A DNA stretch of 64,000 bases from Anaerococcus sp. Marseille-Q5996 (lineage in GTDB: Bacteria > Bacillota > Clostridia > Tissierellales > Peptoniphilaceae): NCBI RefSeq assembly GCF_946893725.1, contig NZ_CAMPPE010000001.1, positions 431,843 to 495,842 of the forward strand, given 5' to 3'. This document shows, one piece after another, positions 1 through 8,553 of this stretch. The position numbers and the translations under genes are program-made. How positions within the stretch are numbered: position 1 is the first letter of the stretch; every line of letters starts with the position of its first letter. The notes below the pieces were generated by a model, which was not told where the DNA came from, did not search any database, and worked only from the letters and a program-made list of their open reading frames with translations.

Positions 1-107
1 GGATTGGACTTATAGTTCAGTTTTTACCAGTAATTTTAGCTGGTGGAGTTATCTATTTGGTCTACAAAAAGTTTTTTAATGATAAAGAGAAATATTGGTA
101 CAATTAA
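1..107 (+). CDS. C-terminal end of an unidentified membrane protein (partial)
   Basis: The frame beginning at base 3 is open from the window edge to a TAA at 105-107 and encodes 34 residues. They contain one hydrophobic stretch (IGLIVQFLPVILAGGVIYLV) followed by a short charged tail ending in KEKYWYN. This looks like the last transmembrane helix and cytoplasmic tail of a membrane protein whose start lies outside the window. The family cannot be named from this fragment. A hairpin with a T-run follows immediately, which supports a real gene end. Confidence 0.5.
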   Translation, partial: IGLIVQFLPVILAGGVIYLVYKKFFNDKEKYWYN

Positions 108-140
108 AAAGAACTGACTTTATTAGTCAGCTCTTTTTTT
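107..140. terminator. Bidirectional intrinsic terminator
   Basis: An 11-14 bp stem (GAACTGACT paired with AGTCAGCTC, one G-U wobble on the minus-strand transcript) has a TTATT loop, an A-run on the left and a T-run on the right. It lies between the partial gene and the convergent HAD gene and can serve both. Confidence 0.8.
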
Positions 141-960
141 ATTTCTTATTAAAGGCGTATTTTTCGATTGCTTCTGCAACTGCACCCTCTTCATTGTTTG
201 ATTTTGTTACAAAATCTGCCACTTCTTTTACCTGCAAGTGGGCATTTGCTACTGCTACACCAATACCTGCAGCCTCTATCATTGCTACATCATTATAATT
301 ATCACCAATTACTAAAGTATTTTCCATATCTATGCCATAATGGTCGCAAACTTTTCTTAAGGCTGTGGCCTTATTTACATTTTTTGCGTTTATTTCCATA
401 TACATATCAGAAGAATAAGCTATTTCACAACTATAATCTGTGATTGCTGCTACATCTACCTCTAATGAATGGAGGAAGTCTATATCATTATTTTTTATTA
501 AGGCCTTTAATATGATTTTATCTTTTAAAAAATCGATATTTGTACCTTGGATTTCCTCAATACAGGTATCATTTGTGTAGGCGTTTGATTTTTCAATTGG
601 GTCTAGATTTATAGCATACTTGCAATCTAAGGTGTATACAAAAAATTCTAAATTATTTTTGTAAGCATATTCAAAGACGTTTTTGGCATATTCAAATTCT
701 AGTGGCAATGAGTCAACTATTTGTCTATCTTCTGCCTTTAGAGTGATTGCACCATTACAACAGATTATAAATCTATCTTCTTTTATGACTCCAGCTTGAT
801 CTGGAATTTCATTTAGTTCGTAAGGGCCTCTGCCTGTTGCAAGAATTACTTTCATGCCATTGTCTTCTGCTTTGGCAATTGCTTTTGTATTGATTTCTGG
901 GACATTTTTTAAATTGTCCACCAAAGTTTCATCAATATCAGATGTTATCAGTTTTATCAT
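139..960 (-). CDS. Cof-type HAD-IIB family phosphatase
   Basis: This 273-residue cytoplasmic protein belongs to the haloacid dehalogenase superfamily, Cof/YidA-like group (IIB cap), which dephosphorylates sugar phosphates, flavin nucleotides and similar small metabolites. The N-terminus shows motif I with nucleophile D8 and acid D10 (SDIDET). Motif II follows in LATGRGP, and the C-terminal GDNYNDVAMIEAAG is the Mg-binding motif IV. Length is typical. An AAGGAG site lies 5 nt before the ATG. It follows the glutaredoxin gene on the same strand with a 48-nt gap, so the two are probably cotranscribed. The substrate cannot be read from sequence. Confidence 0.9.
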   Translation of the reverse strand: MIKLITSDIDETLVDNLKNVPEINTKAIAKAEDNGMKVILATGRGPYELNEIPDQAGVIKEDRFIICCNGAITLKAEDRQIVDSLPLEFEYAKNVFEYAYKNNLEFFVYTLDCKYAINLDPIEKSNAYTNDTCIEEIQGTNIDFLKDKIILKALIKNNDIDFLHSLEVDVAAITDYSCEIAYSSDMYMEINAKNVNKATALRKVCDHYGIDMENTLVIGDNYNDVAMIEAAGIGVAVANAHLQVKEVADFVTKSNNEEGAVAEAIEKYAFNKK

Positions 961-1008
961 AAATGCTCCTTATACAAATTATTCCCATTTGAGCAAAATT
1001 TATGACAA

Positions 1009-1242
1009 TTATTTATTTTCTCTCAAAAATTCGATTATATCATCTGATTCGTATAGATATTCGCCATCGTGGTATAGGCATGGAATTTGTCTTTTTCCAC
1101 CATTATCTATTAATTCACGCATTGCTTCGCGGTCTTGGTCTATATTTACAATTTCAATTTCTATATCATTTTCTTTCATAAAATTTTCTACTTTTTGGCA
1201 ATAAGGGCAAATTGTCCCTACAAATAATTTATAATCATTCAT
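1009..1242 (-). CDS. Glutaredoxin-like thiol-disulfide oxidoreductase
   Basis: This is a single small thioredoxin-fold domain of 77 residues with the redox motif C12-P-Y-C15 and the cis-proline segment KRQIPCLY, as in glutaredoxins and NrdH-like redoxins. It likely reduces disulfides of partner proteins in the cytosol. The length and the ending ESDDIIEFLRENK are typical of the family. An AAGGAG ribosome-binding site precedes the ATG. It is the first gene of a leftward pair with the HAD phosphatase. No glutathione or thioredoxin reductase is nearby, so its electron donor is unknown. Confidence 0.9.
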   Translation of the reverse strand: MNDYKLFVGTICPYCQKVENFMKENDIEIEIVNIDQDREAMRELIDNGGKRQIPCLYHDGEYLYESDDIIEFLRENK

Positions 1243-1261
1243 TATTTTTTCTCCTTAAATT

Positions 1262-1320
1262 TATTTTCATATTATCTTCATTATGGTATATTATACTAAT
1301 AGTAACAAAATTTTAAAGGT
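1262..1320. promoter_or_regulatory. Divergent promoter region, glutaredoxin / sortase
   Basis: On the minus strand TTTAAA and TATAAT are spaced 16 bp, facing the glutaredoxin gene. On the plus strand TATACT (1292-1297) precedes the sortase without a good -35. An 11-bp palindrome GTATATTATAC covers both -10 regions. The assignment is tentative. Confidence 0.35.
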
Positions 1321-1326
1321 GGTAAG

Positions 1327-2115
1327 ATGAAATCTAAAGTAATGAGTGTCATTAGGTTTTTCCTAATTCTTATAATCCTTGCTTGTATTGCGATTTTAGG
1401 AAAAAGACTACTAGATTACAGAACTAATGCAAATAATAACAAAGAACTAGCAAATGTGGTTAAAGAAGTTGAGTCAGAAATGCAGCATGAAAGCGATGAT
1501 AATCCTGATCAAAACTCAAATATTGATCCATGGGAGCAAAAACGCCAACACTATTTAAAAGTAATGGATGCTCTTGCTCAAAAATATAACAATGATGACA
1601 TAATTGGCTTTATAGATATTCCGGATGTGGGTATTTCCTATCCAATAGTTCAAGGACCTGATAATGATTTTTACCTTCGCCGTGGAATAAATAAAGAATA
1701 TGACATTGCTGGGTCTATATTCATTGACATGAATAATAAACCAGATTTTAACGATGATAATACTGTAATTTATGGTCACCATTTGGAGATAAACTCAATG
1801 TTTACTCCACTTGACCAATATAGAAAACAAGAATTTGCAGAAAATCACACAACTATATATCTTGCAACAAAAACAGAATTACGTGAGTACCAAATATTCT
1901 CAGCATACGGAATTCCTGCAGACTATGCATACAGGACTCTTTATTTTACAAATAGAGATGATGTTGTTCCTTACTTTAATCAATTAAGAAGCAATTCTGA
2001 GGTAGTTATGCCAGATGTAACATTTAAGCCAGATGATCAAATCATCACACTTTCTACCTGCCAATACGATTATGCTGACCAAAGACTAGCTATCCATGCA
2101 GTTAGGGTTAAATAA
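1327..2115 (+). CDS. Class B sortase
   Basis: This 262-residue transpeptidase anchors surface proteins to the cell wall by cleaving a C-terminal sorting signal. An N-terminal membrane anchor (about residues 8-27) is followed by a linker and the sortase barrel. The catalytic triad is visible: H151 in YGHH, C245 in TLSTC and R253 in DQRLAIHAV. TLSTC and the helix-rich N-terminal part fit class B (SrtB) rather than class A or C. The RBS GGTGG lies just before the ATG. No sorting-signal substrate is encoded nearby, so it is an orphan here. The stop overlaps the start of the next gene (TAATG). Confidence 0.9.
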   Translation: MKSKVMSVIRFFLILIILACIAILGKRLLDYRTNANNNKELANVVKEVESEMQHESDDNPDQNSNIDPWEQKRQHYLKVMDALAQKYNNDDIIGFIDIPDVGISYPIVQGPDNDFYLRRGINKEYDIAGSIFIDMNNKPDFNDDNTVIYGHHLEINSMFTPLDQYRKQEFAENHTTIYLATKTELREYQIFSAYGIPADYAYRTLYFTNRDDVVPYFNQLRSNSEVVMPDVTFKPDDQIITLSTCQYDYADQRLAIHAVRVK

Positions 2116-3017
2116 TGAGATATATTTTTGAAGAAAAAAACCAAATTGATATAAGTGAAGTTAGTGGAGGATTAGTTTTAAGACACGAATCATTCAACCC
2201 AACCCATATTTTTGAATGTGGCCAATGTTTTAATTTTAATATCGAAGAAGACGGCTCATATACGGCTGTTCACCTAGGAAGAATTATAAATGTCCTTCAA
2301 AAAGAAGACCATGTTCTAATTAGAAATGTTTCCCTAGATGAGTTTTATGAAATTTTTTATGATTACTTTGATCTTGGCACTGATTACAGTGCGATAAGAG
2401 AAAAATTATCAGAAAATGAAATTTTAAAAACAGCATCCGATTATGGCTATGGAATCAGGATTTTAAACCAAGAAATGTTTGAAACAGTTATTTCATTTAT
2501 AATTTCAGCAAATAATGGAATCACTAGGATAAAAAATTCTATAAAAATCATTAGTGAAAGATATGGTGACTATATTGGCGAATATATGGGACGCAAATAC
2601 TATGCATTTCCAAGACCAGAAGTTTTAGCAAAGGTAGACCCTTTAGAACTACGTGAATTTGCCAGAGTTGGTTTTCGTGATGTAAGAATAGTTGAAGCTA
2701 GCAAGATGGTTGCTGATGGATATTTAGATTTTGATATTGATCAGACATTATCAACTGAGGATTTAAAAGAAAAACTAATGCAAATGCCAGGAATTGGTCC
2801 AAAGGTTGCTGATTGCATTTTACTTTTTACCTACCATAGAAGAGAAACTTTCCCGGTAGATGTTTGGATAAAACGTGTAATGGAAACTCTTTTTATAGGC
2901 CATGAAGTGCCAAAAAAACTGGTGGATGACTATGCAAGAGAATATTTTGGAAAGCTAGCTGGCTATGCTCAACAATATTTATTTTATTACGGACGAGAAG
3001 AAAAAATAGGAAAATAA
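2115..3017 (+). CDS. OGG1-type 8-oxoguanine DNA glycosylase / AP lyase
   Basis: This 300-residue base-excision repair enzyme removes 8-oxoguanine from DNA and nicks the abasic site. The N-terminal OGG-N-like domain (FECGQCFNF) precedes the HhH-GPD domain. The helix-hairpin-helix MPGIGPKVADC carries the catalytic lysine (in GPKVADC), and the conserved aspartate is in FPVDVWIKR. Length and motif order match clostridial OGG1 homologues. It starts on the last base of the sortase stop codon, so the two are translationally coupled although they have no evident functional relation. Confidence 0.9.
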   Translation: MRYIFEEKNQIDISEVSGGLVLRHESFNPTHIFECGQCFNFNIEEDGSYTAVHLGRIINVLQKEDHVLIRNVSLDEFYEIFYDYFDLGTDYSAIREKLSENEILKTASDYGYGIRILNQEMFETVISFIISANNGITRIKNSIKIISERYGDYIGEYMGRKYYAFPRPEVLAKVDPLELREFARVGFRDVRIVEASKMVADGYLDFDIDQTLSTEDLKEKLMQMPGIGPKVADCILLFTYHRRETFPVDVWIKRVMETLFIGHEVPKKLVDDYAREYFGKLAGYAQQYLFYYGREEKIGK

Positions 3018-3046
3018 CCTTAAGTAAAGCTTAGGGTTATTTTTTT
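3011..3046 (+). terminator. Intrinsic terminator after the glycosylase gene
   Basis: The stem AAATAACCTTAAG / CTTAGGGTTATTT (one mismatch) with a TAAAG loop is followed by a run of T. It overlaps the stop codon of the glycosylase gene. Confidence 0.8.
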
Positions 3047-3089
3047 GGATATATTTAAAGTTGTATAATATATTTAAGGAGCTTTATAT

Positions 3090-3635
3090 ATGGAAAATTT
3101 AGAGAAAATTAAAGATCAAACTAGAAATGCTATCGATGAATTTATTATAGAGGCAGATTTAGAAGAAAATGACATCCTAGTTTTAGGTGGATCAACTAGT
3201 GAAATTAATGGCGGATCTATAGGAAAAGATTCTAGCTTAGAAATCGGAAATGCAGTAATAGAAACGGTATTAGAAATTCTAGATGAAAAAAATATAAAAC
3301 TTGCTGTCCAATGCTGCGAGCATATAAATCGTGCCATAGTCATTGAAAAAGAAGTAGCTTTAAAAAACAACTTTGAAATTGTATCGGTAGTTCCTGCCCT
3401 AAATGCAGGTGGGGCAATGAGTGTGGCTGCCTTTAGTCAAATGAAAAATCCAGTTGTAATTGAACATGTAATAGCAAAAGCAGGCATTGACATTGGTGAT
3501 ACAGAAATCGGTATGCATGTAAAATTTGTCCAAGTACCTCTTAGACTAGCAGAAAAGTACATAGGCAAGGCAAGAGTAACAGCCTTAAAATCTCGTTCAA
3601 AATTAATTGGAGGTGCCCGTGCTATATATGAATAA
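3090..3635 (+). CDS. UPF0340 / TIGR01440 family protein (YwlG-like)
   Basis: This 181-residue protein belongs to the conserved UPF0340 (DUF436) family, whose function is not established. The family pattern is clear: [16 protein letters not shown] near residue 35, [11 protein letters not shown] near 75 and [15 protein letters not shown] near 100. Length is normal for the family. AAGGAG precedes the ATG by about 9 nt and a TATAAT at 3064-3069 suggests its own promoter. No signal peptide or membrane segment is present. The fold is thought to resemble small-molecule-binding enzymes, but no reaction should be assigned. Confidence 0.85.
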   Translation: MENLEKIKDQTRNAIDEFIIEADLEENDILVLGGSTSEINGGSIGKDSSLEIGNAVIETVLEILDEKNIKLAVQCCEHINRAIVIEKEVALKNNFEIVSVVPALNAGGAMSVAAFSQMKNPVVIEHVIAKAGIDIGDTEIGMHVKFVQVPLRLAEKYIGKARVTALKSRSKLIGGARAIYE

Positions 3636-3699
3636 TATCCTTGTTATTTATAATTAATCTTGTATAGTACTTTAGGCTAAAATAGAGAAAAGAGGGTTA

Positions 3700-5079
3700 A
3701 TGATGGAAAATTATGATGTTATAGTAGTTGGCGCTGGAGCCGCTGGGGCTTTTATGGCCTACGAATTTAAAAAACTAAATACTGACAAAAAAGTTTTGGT
3801 AATAGATGGGGGTAGACAAGTAGCAAATAGATCTTGTCCAATCACAGAAGGAAAAGTTGACCACTGCATCCACTGCAATCCTTGCAATATTATGTATGGT
3901 TTTGGAGGAGCAGGTACACTTTCCGACGGAAAATACAATATTACAACCAATTTTGGCGGAGATTTACACGAGTACATAGGCGAAAAAAAGGCCATGGATC
4001 TAATGGAATATGTGGATTCAGTTTTGATGGATTTTGATGGTGGAGAATTAGAATTATATTCTACAGACAAGAATGATTTGAAAACCAAGTGTCTCCAACA
4101 CGATTTGCACCTATTAGATGCAAAAGTTCGTCACTTTGGTACTGAAAGAAATAAAATCATTCTTCAAAAAATCTATGACTACGTAAAAGATGAAATAGAC
4201 TTTAAATTTAAAACTATGGTTACTGAAGTTTCTTATGAAAATGAGATTTATACTTTAAAAACAAATGATGGAGAAACTTATACCTGCAAGGACTTGGTGC
4301 TTGCAGCGGGTCGTTCAGGGTCAAAATGGATTTCAAAAATTTGCGACCAATTTGAAGTCCCTACTCGCAAAAACCGTGTAGACATTGGTGTGCGTGTTGA
4401 AGTTCCAGCAGAAGTTTTTAAACACATCACAGATGATGTTTATGAAGCAAAAATAATGTATCAAACCAAACAATATAACGATGTAGTTCGTACATTTTGT
4501 ATGAATCCTTATGGCCAAGTAGTTGTTGAAAATACAAATGGAATCCAAACTGTAAATGGTCACTCATTTACAGATCCTAATCTTCAATCACCAAACACAA
4601 ACTTCGCACTTTTAGTAACCAACAAATTTACAGAACCATTTGAAGATTCAAATGAATATGGTGAATCAATTGCTAGACTTTCAAATATGCTAGGTGGTGG
4701 AGTATTGATGCAAAGATTTGGAGATTTAGTAAAAGGGCGTCGTTCATCAGAAAGACGCATGGCAAAATCATTTACAAAACCAACCTTAAATGCAACTGCT
4801 GGTGATCTTTCACTAGTAATGCCAAAAAGACAGCTAGATGATATTATCGAAATGATTTATCAATTAGATAAGATTGCCCCAGGTATGGCAAATGATGACA
4901 CACTTTTATATGGTATAGAAGTTAAATTCTACAATTCAGTTGTGGATGTGGACAGCAATTTTGAAACAAGCCAAGAAGGCCTTTACTGCCTAGGAGATGG
5001 TTCAGGAGTGACCCACTCACTTTCTCAAGCATCAGCTTCTGGCGTAGAAATGGCTAGGATTTTAAATTCTAGGGCTTAA
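3700..5079 (+). CDS. FAD-dependent dehydrogenase, COG2509-like (short form)
   Basis: This 459-residue flavoprotein has an N-terminal Rossmann dinucleotide fold (VVGAGAAGAFMAYEF, residues 7-21). A cysteine-rich segment CPITEGKVDHCIHCNPCNI follows, then FGGAGTLSDGKY, which the family shares. The C-terminal FAD-binding segment is YCLGDGSGVTHSLSQASASG. The substrate is unknown. It is a paralogue of the 516-residue protein at 61678-63228 but lacks that protein's ~80-residue N-terminal domain. RBS AGAGGG lies before ATG 3700; the second ATG (3703) could also be used. The next gene starts 1 nt after its stop. Confidence 0.85.
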   Translation: MMENYDVIVVGAGAAGAFMAYEFKKLNTDKKVLVIDGGRQVANRSCPITEGKVDHCIHCNPCNIMYGFGGAGTLSDGKYNITTNFGGDLHEYIGEKKAMDLMEYVDSVLMDFDGGELELYSTDKNDLKTKCLQHDLHLLDAKVRHFGTERNKIILQKIYDYVKDEIDFKFKTMVTEVSYENEIYTLKTNDGETYTCKDLVLAAGRSGSKWISKICDQFEVPTRKNRVDIGVRVEVPAEVFKHITDDVYEAKIMYQTKQYNDVVRTFCMNPYGQVVVENTNGIQTVNGHSFTDPNLQSPNTNFALLVTNKFTEPFEDSNEYGESIARLSNMLGGGVLMQRFGDLVKGRRSSERRMAKSFTKPTLNATAGDLSLVMPKRQLDDIIEMIYQLDKIAPGMANDDTLLYGIEVKFYNSVVDVDSNFETSQEGLYCLGDGSGVTHSLSQASASGVEMARILNSRA

Positions 5080-5080
5080 A

Positions 5081-5899
5081 ATGAAATATTTTTACGAACA
5101 AATTTCAAAAAAAGATGGCATAATTTTAAGGGGAGTAATAAACACTCCTGATGACTTTGACCCGACCAAAAAATACGCAACGGTAATTTTCTACCACGGT
5201 TTTGGTGGCGACCGCAATGGAAGCGCTTGGTTTCGCGGGCAAAATTCAAAATATTTAACTGATAGGGGATATATAACATTTCGCTTTGATTTTTCTGGAA
5301 CAAATGAATCCGACGGCGACTTTTATGACATGACAGTAAGCCGTAAAGAAGAAGAAGCTATAATGATTTATGATTTTACAAGGCTACGTAAATTTGTAGA
5401 TAGAAGCAGAATTTACCTAGTAGGGCATTCGTTGGGTGGAGTTATTTCTACCCTGATTGCCCCAAAAGTAAATCCAAAAGCCATGGTACTTTTAGCTCCT
5501 GCCAGCGATATGAATAATCCTGAGTACCTAAAAATAGCAGGAATGACCTATTTTGATCCAAAAACTGATAAGCAAAATTTGGATAAAATCGAAATGGCAA
5601 AAAAACTAAGAGAAACCCAGGATGTAGATATAGGCGGAGTAAAACTTCACAAAGGATTTTTGCTAGACTTTTTGCCAAAGGATATTTATGGCGAGGCCAG
5701 CAAATATAAGGGCAATGTTTTGATTTTGCGTGGGACCCAGGATGATTTGGTATTTAATGATGCCAATGAAAAACTTCAAAAAGCCTATAATCATGCAAAA
5801 TATGAGCAGATAATAGATGCTGATCATTCCTTTAAAAACTTTGACCATAGGCAGATAGTTTTTGAAAAAATGTATAATTTTTTAGAAGAGAACCAATAA
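5081..5899 (+). CDS. Alpha/beta hydrolase (esterase/acyl hydrolase type)
   Basis: This 272-residue serine hydrolase has the nucleophile elbow GHSLGG (S117) and the catalytic-histidine motif DADHSF (H249). The oxyanion-hole region lies in FYHGFGGDRNG. The family includes cinnamoyl/feruloyl esterases and acylglycerol lipases, and the substrate cannot be chosen. No signal peptide is seen, so it is probably cytosolic. The ATG lies 1 nt after the stop of the FAD dehydrogenase gene, so the two are one transcription unit that ends at the hairpin just downstream. Confidence 0.85.
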   Translation: MKYFYEQISKKDGIILRGVINTPDDFDPTKKYATVIFYHGFGGDRNGSAWFRGQNSKYLTDRGYITFRFDFSGTNESDGDFYDMTVSRKEEEAIMIYDFTRLRKFVDRSRIYLVGHSLGGVISTLIAPKVNPKAMVLLAPASDMNNPEYLKIAGMTYFDPKTDKQNLDKIEMAKKLRETQDVDIGGVKLHKGFLLDFLPKDIYGEASKYKGNVLILRGTQDDLVFNDANEKLQKAYNHAKYEQIIDADHSFKNFDHRQIVFEKMYNFLEENQ

Positions 5900-5902
5900 T
5901 TT

Positions 5903-5923
5903 ACCACCTAAGGGTGGTTTTTT
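5903..5923 (+). terminator. Intrinsic terminator
   Basis: A perfect 6-bp stem ACCACC / GGTGGT with loop TAAG is followed directly by five T. It ends the FAD dehydrogenase/hydrolase unit. Confidence 0.85.
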
Positions 5924-5990
5924 ATTGTTAATGACCAAAATACCTTAAAAATCAAGATGAAATATTAGTTTTTAAAGTTATAATAAAAGT

Positions 5991-7130
5991 ATGACTAAAT
6001 TTTTGATTACAACTAGTTTCGGTCTTGAAGCCCTTGTTAAAAGACAACTTTTGGACATGGGATATGAAGATTTTGAAGTTAGTGATGGGATGATTAGCTT
6101 AAATGCTAATTTATCTGATATTTCAAAACTAAATATAAATTTACGACAGGCAGATAGGGTATATCTTGTTGTTGATGAATTTATGGCAAATGACTTTGAC
6201 CAGCTTTTTGAAGGGGTGAAGAAAATCTCTTGGCCTGATTACTTGGCTAAGGATAGCAATTTTATGGTGGCTGCTAGGACTCATAAGTCAAAATTATTTT
6301 CTGTTCCTAGCATTCAATCTGTCACAGAAAAAGCTATTGTCGATTCAATGAGAAAAAGATTCAATATCAAGCACTTTGATAAATCTGGCCATAGGGTTCA
6401 AATTGAGGTAATGCTTAAAAATGACATTGCTACAATTGCAATTGATACTTCTGGAGAAGGTCTTCATAAGCGTGGTTACCGCGAAGAAAGTGTAAAAGCA
6501 CCGCTTCGTGAAAACTTGGCAGCAGCCCTTGTGGACTTATCTTTTTATAATCCTGATAGGTTTTTGTTTGATGGGTTTTGCGGCTCTGGAACTATTTTGA
6601 TAGAAGCTGCTAGAAAGGCTCGCAATATTGCTCCTGGCATAGACCGTAATTTTGATTTTGAAAACTTTATTTTCATTGACAAAGACCAACATAAACTGAC
6701 CAAAAAACAAGCCTTGGAAGTAATTGATTATGACAAAAAATTAAACTTGCTAGGTTCAGATATTTCTGGTAGAGCAATTTCCCTTGCCAAAAACAATGCC
6801 ATAAATGCTGGTGTTGGTGAGGATATTTCATTTCTGACTCGAGATTTTTCAAATGTTGCTATTAAGGATGATTTTGGGATTATGATTTCAAATCCTCCTT
6901 ATGGAGAGAGATTATCTAACATTGATACAGATGAGATTTATGCAAAAATAAATGACAAATTTAAAAACAAAGACACTTGGTCCTTGTATTTTATTAGCAG
7001 TGATGAAAAATTTGATCAAAAATTTAAGAGAAAACTTTCAAAAAAGAGAAAATTATATAACGGTGGAGAAAAAGTAGATTTTTACCAATATTACGGAAAG
7101 AAACCTGATAAAAATGGAGGAAATAATTGA
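5991..7130 (+). CDS. THUMP-domain class I SAM-dependent rRNA methyltransferase (RlmL N-terminal/YpsC-like)
   Basis: This 379-residue enzyme probably methylates a guanine N2 in 23S rRNA (COG0116). The N-terminal THUMP RNA-binding domain spans about residues 1-160, starting with the conserved FLITTSFGLEALVKRQL. The Rossmann methyltransferase domain carries FDGFCGSGTILIEAA and the catalytic SNPPYGERL motif. The start is fixed by this conserved N-terminus, yet no Shine-Dalgarno site is present. A TATAAT at 5979-5984 ends 6 nt before the ATG, so the message may be leaderless. The stop overlaps the next start by 3 nt. Confidence 0.88.
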   Translation: MTKFLITTSFGLEALVKRQLLDMGYEDFEVSDGMISLNANLSDISKLNINLRQADRVYLVVDEFMANDFDQLFEGVKKISWPDYLAKDSNFMVAARTHKSKLFSVPSIQSVTEKAIVDSMRKRFNIKHFDKSGHRVQIEVMLKNDIATIAIDTSGEGLHKRGYREESVKAPLRENLAAALVDLSFYNPDRFLFDGFCGSGTILIEAARKARNIAPGIDRNFDFENFIFIDKDQHKLTKKQALEVIDYDKKLNLLGSDISGRAISLAKNNAINAGVGEDISFLTRDFSNVAIKDDFGIMISNPPYGERLSNIDTDEIYAKINDKFKNKDTWSLYFISSDEKFDQKFKRKLSKKRKLYNGGEKVDFYQYYGKKPDKNGGNN

Positions 7131-8545
7131 CTGCAAGGAAAGAAAACACTGACGGGAAAAGAATAGCTATTCTGATTCTATCTGTTATTGTGGCTATTTA
7201 TCTAATTGGAACTGTAATTTTTTCATATATTGCCCTGCCAGGGACAATTTTAAATGGCAAGGACATCTCATATGCTTCTAAAAAAGAAGCTTTGGCAGCA
7301 GCGCCGGATGATTTTGGATTAAAAGTTACAGGACGTGATGGCAGAGAACTAACTATAAATCCTAAAGACATTGACTACACTGCTGAGTTGCCTAAAGATG
7401 CAAAAATAGATCAAAATCCATTTGCATGGCCAGGTGCAGTGATGAATAAAAAAGAGCAAGATTATAACTTTGACTACAAAGTTCACTATAATCAAGAAAA
7501 ACTAAATAAAAAAATTGATGATTCAAATTTAATGAATGGTATTACTGAGCCTCAAGATGCAAAAATTGCCATAAAAAATGGTGAATTTGTAATTGATAAA
7601 GAGGTTGAGGGTAACAAAATCGATAAGGAAAAACTTAAAAAATCAATTATCGATAGTATAAATACCAAAAATAAAGAAGTAACTTTGGATAATAACTATT
7701 ACTTTGCACCTGAAGTAAAAAGCAATGATCCTGAATTACAAAAAATTATAGAAGATGCTGACCATATCAAGGATATGACAATTTCATTTAACTTTAATGG
7801 CTTTGATTTCAAACTAGAAGGTGATTCTTTATTAGAATTATTTGATATGAATGAACATGGTCTTGAATTAAACTATGACAAAGTCCATGAATACGTAAAA
7901 TATCTAGCAAGTGAAACTGATACTTATGGGAAAAATCGTAAATTTAATGCTACTGGCATTGGTGAAATAGTTGTTGGACCTGGAGTTTATGGTTTTAGAT
8001 TAGATATTGATGGAATGATTGATAAAATTTATGAACAAATTAATTCTAGAAAAAGTGGAGATATAGAGCCAGTTTATGCAAATATTGCTTATGTAAGAAC
8101 AGAAACTGGTGAAGATATTGGTGATACTTATGTAGAAGTAGATATTTCTCGCCAACATATGTGGTTTTACAAAAATGGTGAGTTAATTTTAGAATCTGAT
8201 TTAGTATCAGGAAGACCGGTTGATGGCTGGGCAAGTAATGTTGGTGTAGGACAAATTTTAAATAAGGCTGCAAATACCAAGCTAAAAGGATTAAACTTTG
8301 ACGGAGTAACAGAATATGAAACTCCGGTTGACTATTGGATGCCAATTGGATGGGATGGAGAAGGATTCCATGATGCACCATGGCGTGGAGCCTTTGGTGG
8401 AGAACTTTATGTGCAAAATGGATCTCATGGTTGCTACAACCTACCACCATCAGTTGCAAAAGCTTTATTTGAAAATGTTGATTATGTAACACCAGTTATA
8501 GTTTACGAATCAAGCACTAACAATTCGCCAGCTATGGCTTATTAA
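7127..8545 (+). CDS. L,D-transpeptidase with peptidoglycan-binding-like domain (YkuD family)
   Basis: This 472-residue membrane-anchored cell-wall enzyme would form 3-3 peptide cross-links or attach proteins to peptidoglycan. It has a TM anchor at residues 13-35, an extracellular middle region resembling PG_binding_4 repeats, and a C-terminal YkuD domain with the catalytic motif S433-H434-G435-C436-Y-N. The domain start VEVDISRQHMWFYKNGEL is characteristic. Translation starts at a TTG (7127), supported by GGAGG at 7116-7120, and overlaps the previous stop (TTGA). Start choice and family are well supported. Confidence 0.9.
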   Translation: MTARKENTDGKRIAILILSVIVAIYLIGTVIFSYIALPGTILNGKDISYASKKEALAAAPDDFGLKVTGRDGRELTINPKDIDYTAELPKDAKIDQNPFAWPGAVMNKKEQDYNFDYKVHYNQEKLNKKIDDSNLMNGITEPQDAKIAIKNGEFVIDKEVEGNKIDKEKLKKSIIDSINTKNKEVTLDNNYYFAPEVKSNDPELQKIIEDADHIKDMTISFNFNGFDFKLEGDSLLELFDMNEHGLELNYDKVHEYVKYLASETDTYGKNRKFNATGIGEIVVGPGVYGFRLDIDGMIDKIYEQINSRKSGDIEPVYANIAYVRTETGEDIGDTYVEVDISRQHMWFYKNGELILESDLVSGRPVDGWASNVGVGQILNKAANTKLKGLNFDGVTEYETPVDYWMPIGWDGEGFHDAPWRGAFGGELYVQNGSHGCYNLPPSVAKALFENVDYVTPVIVYESSTNNSPAMAY

Positions 8546-8553
8546 GAGAGAAT

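Noticed and set aside
8046..8492. 148-residue leftward frame inside the L,D-transpeptidase gene
   Set aside because: It is antisense to the catalytic domain; the His/Leu-rich composition is that of a reverse-frame artefact.
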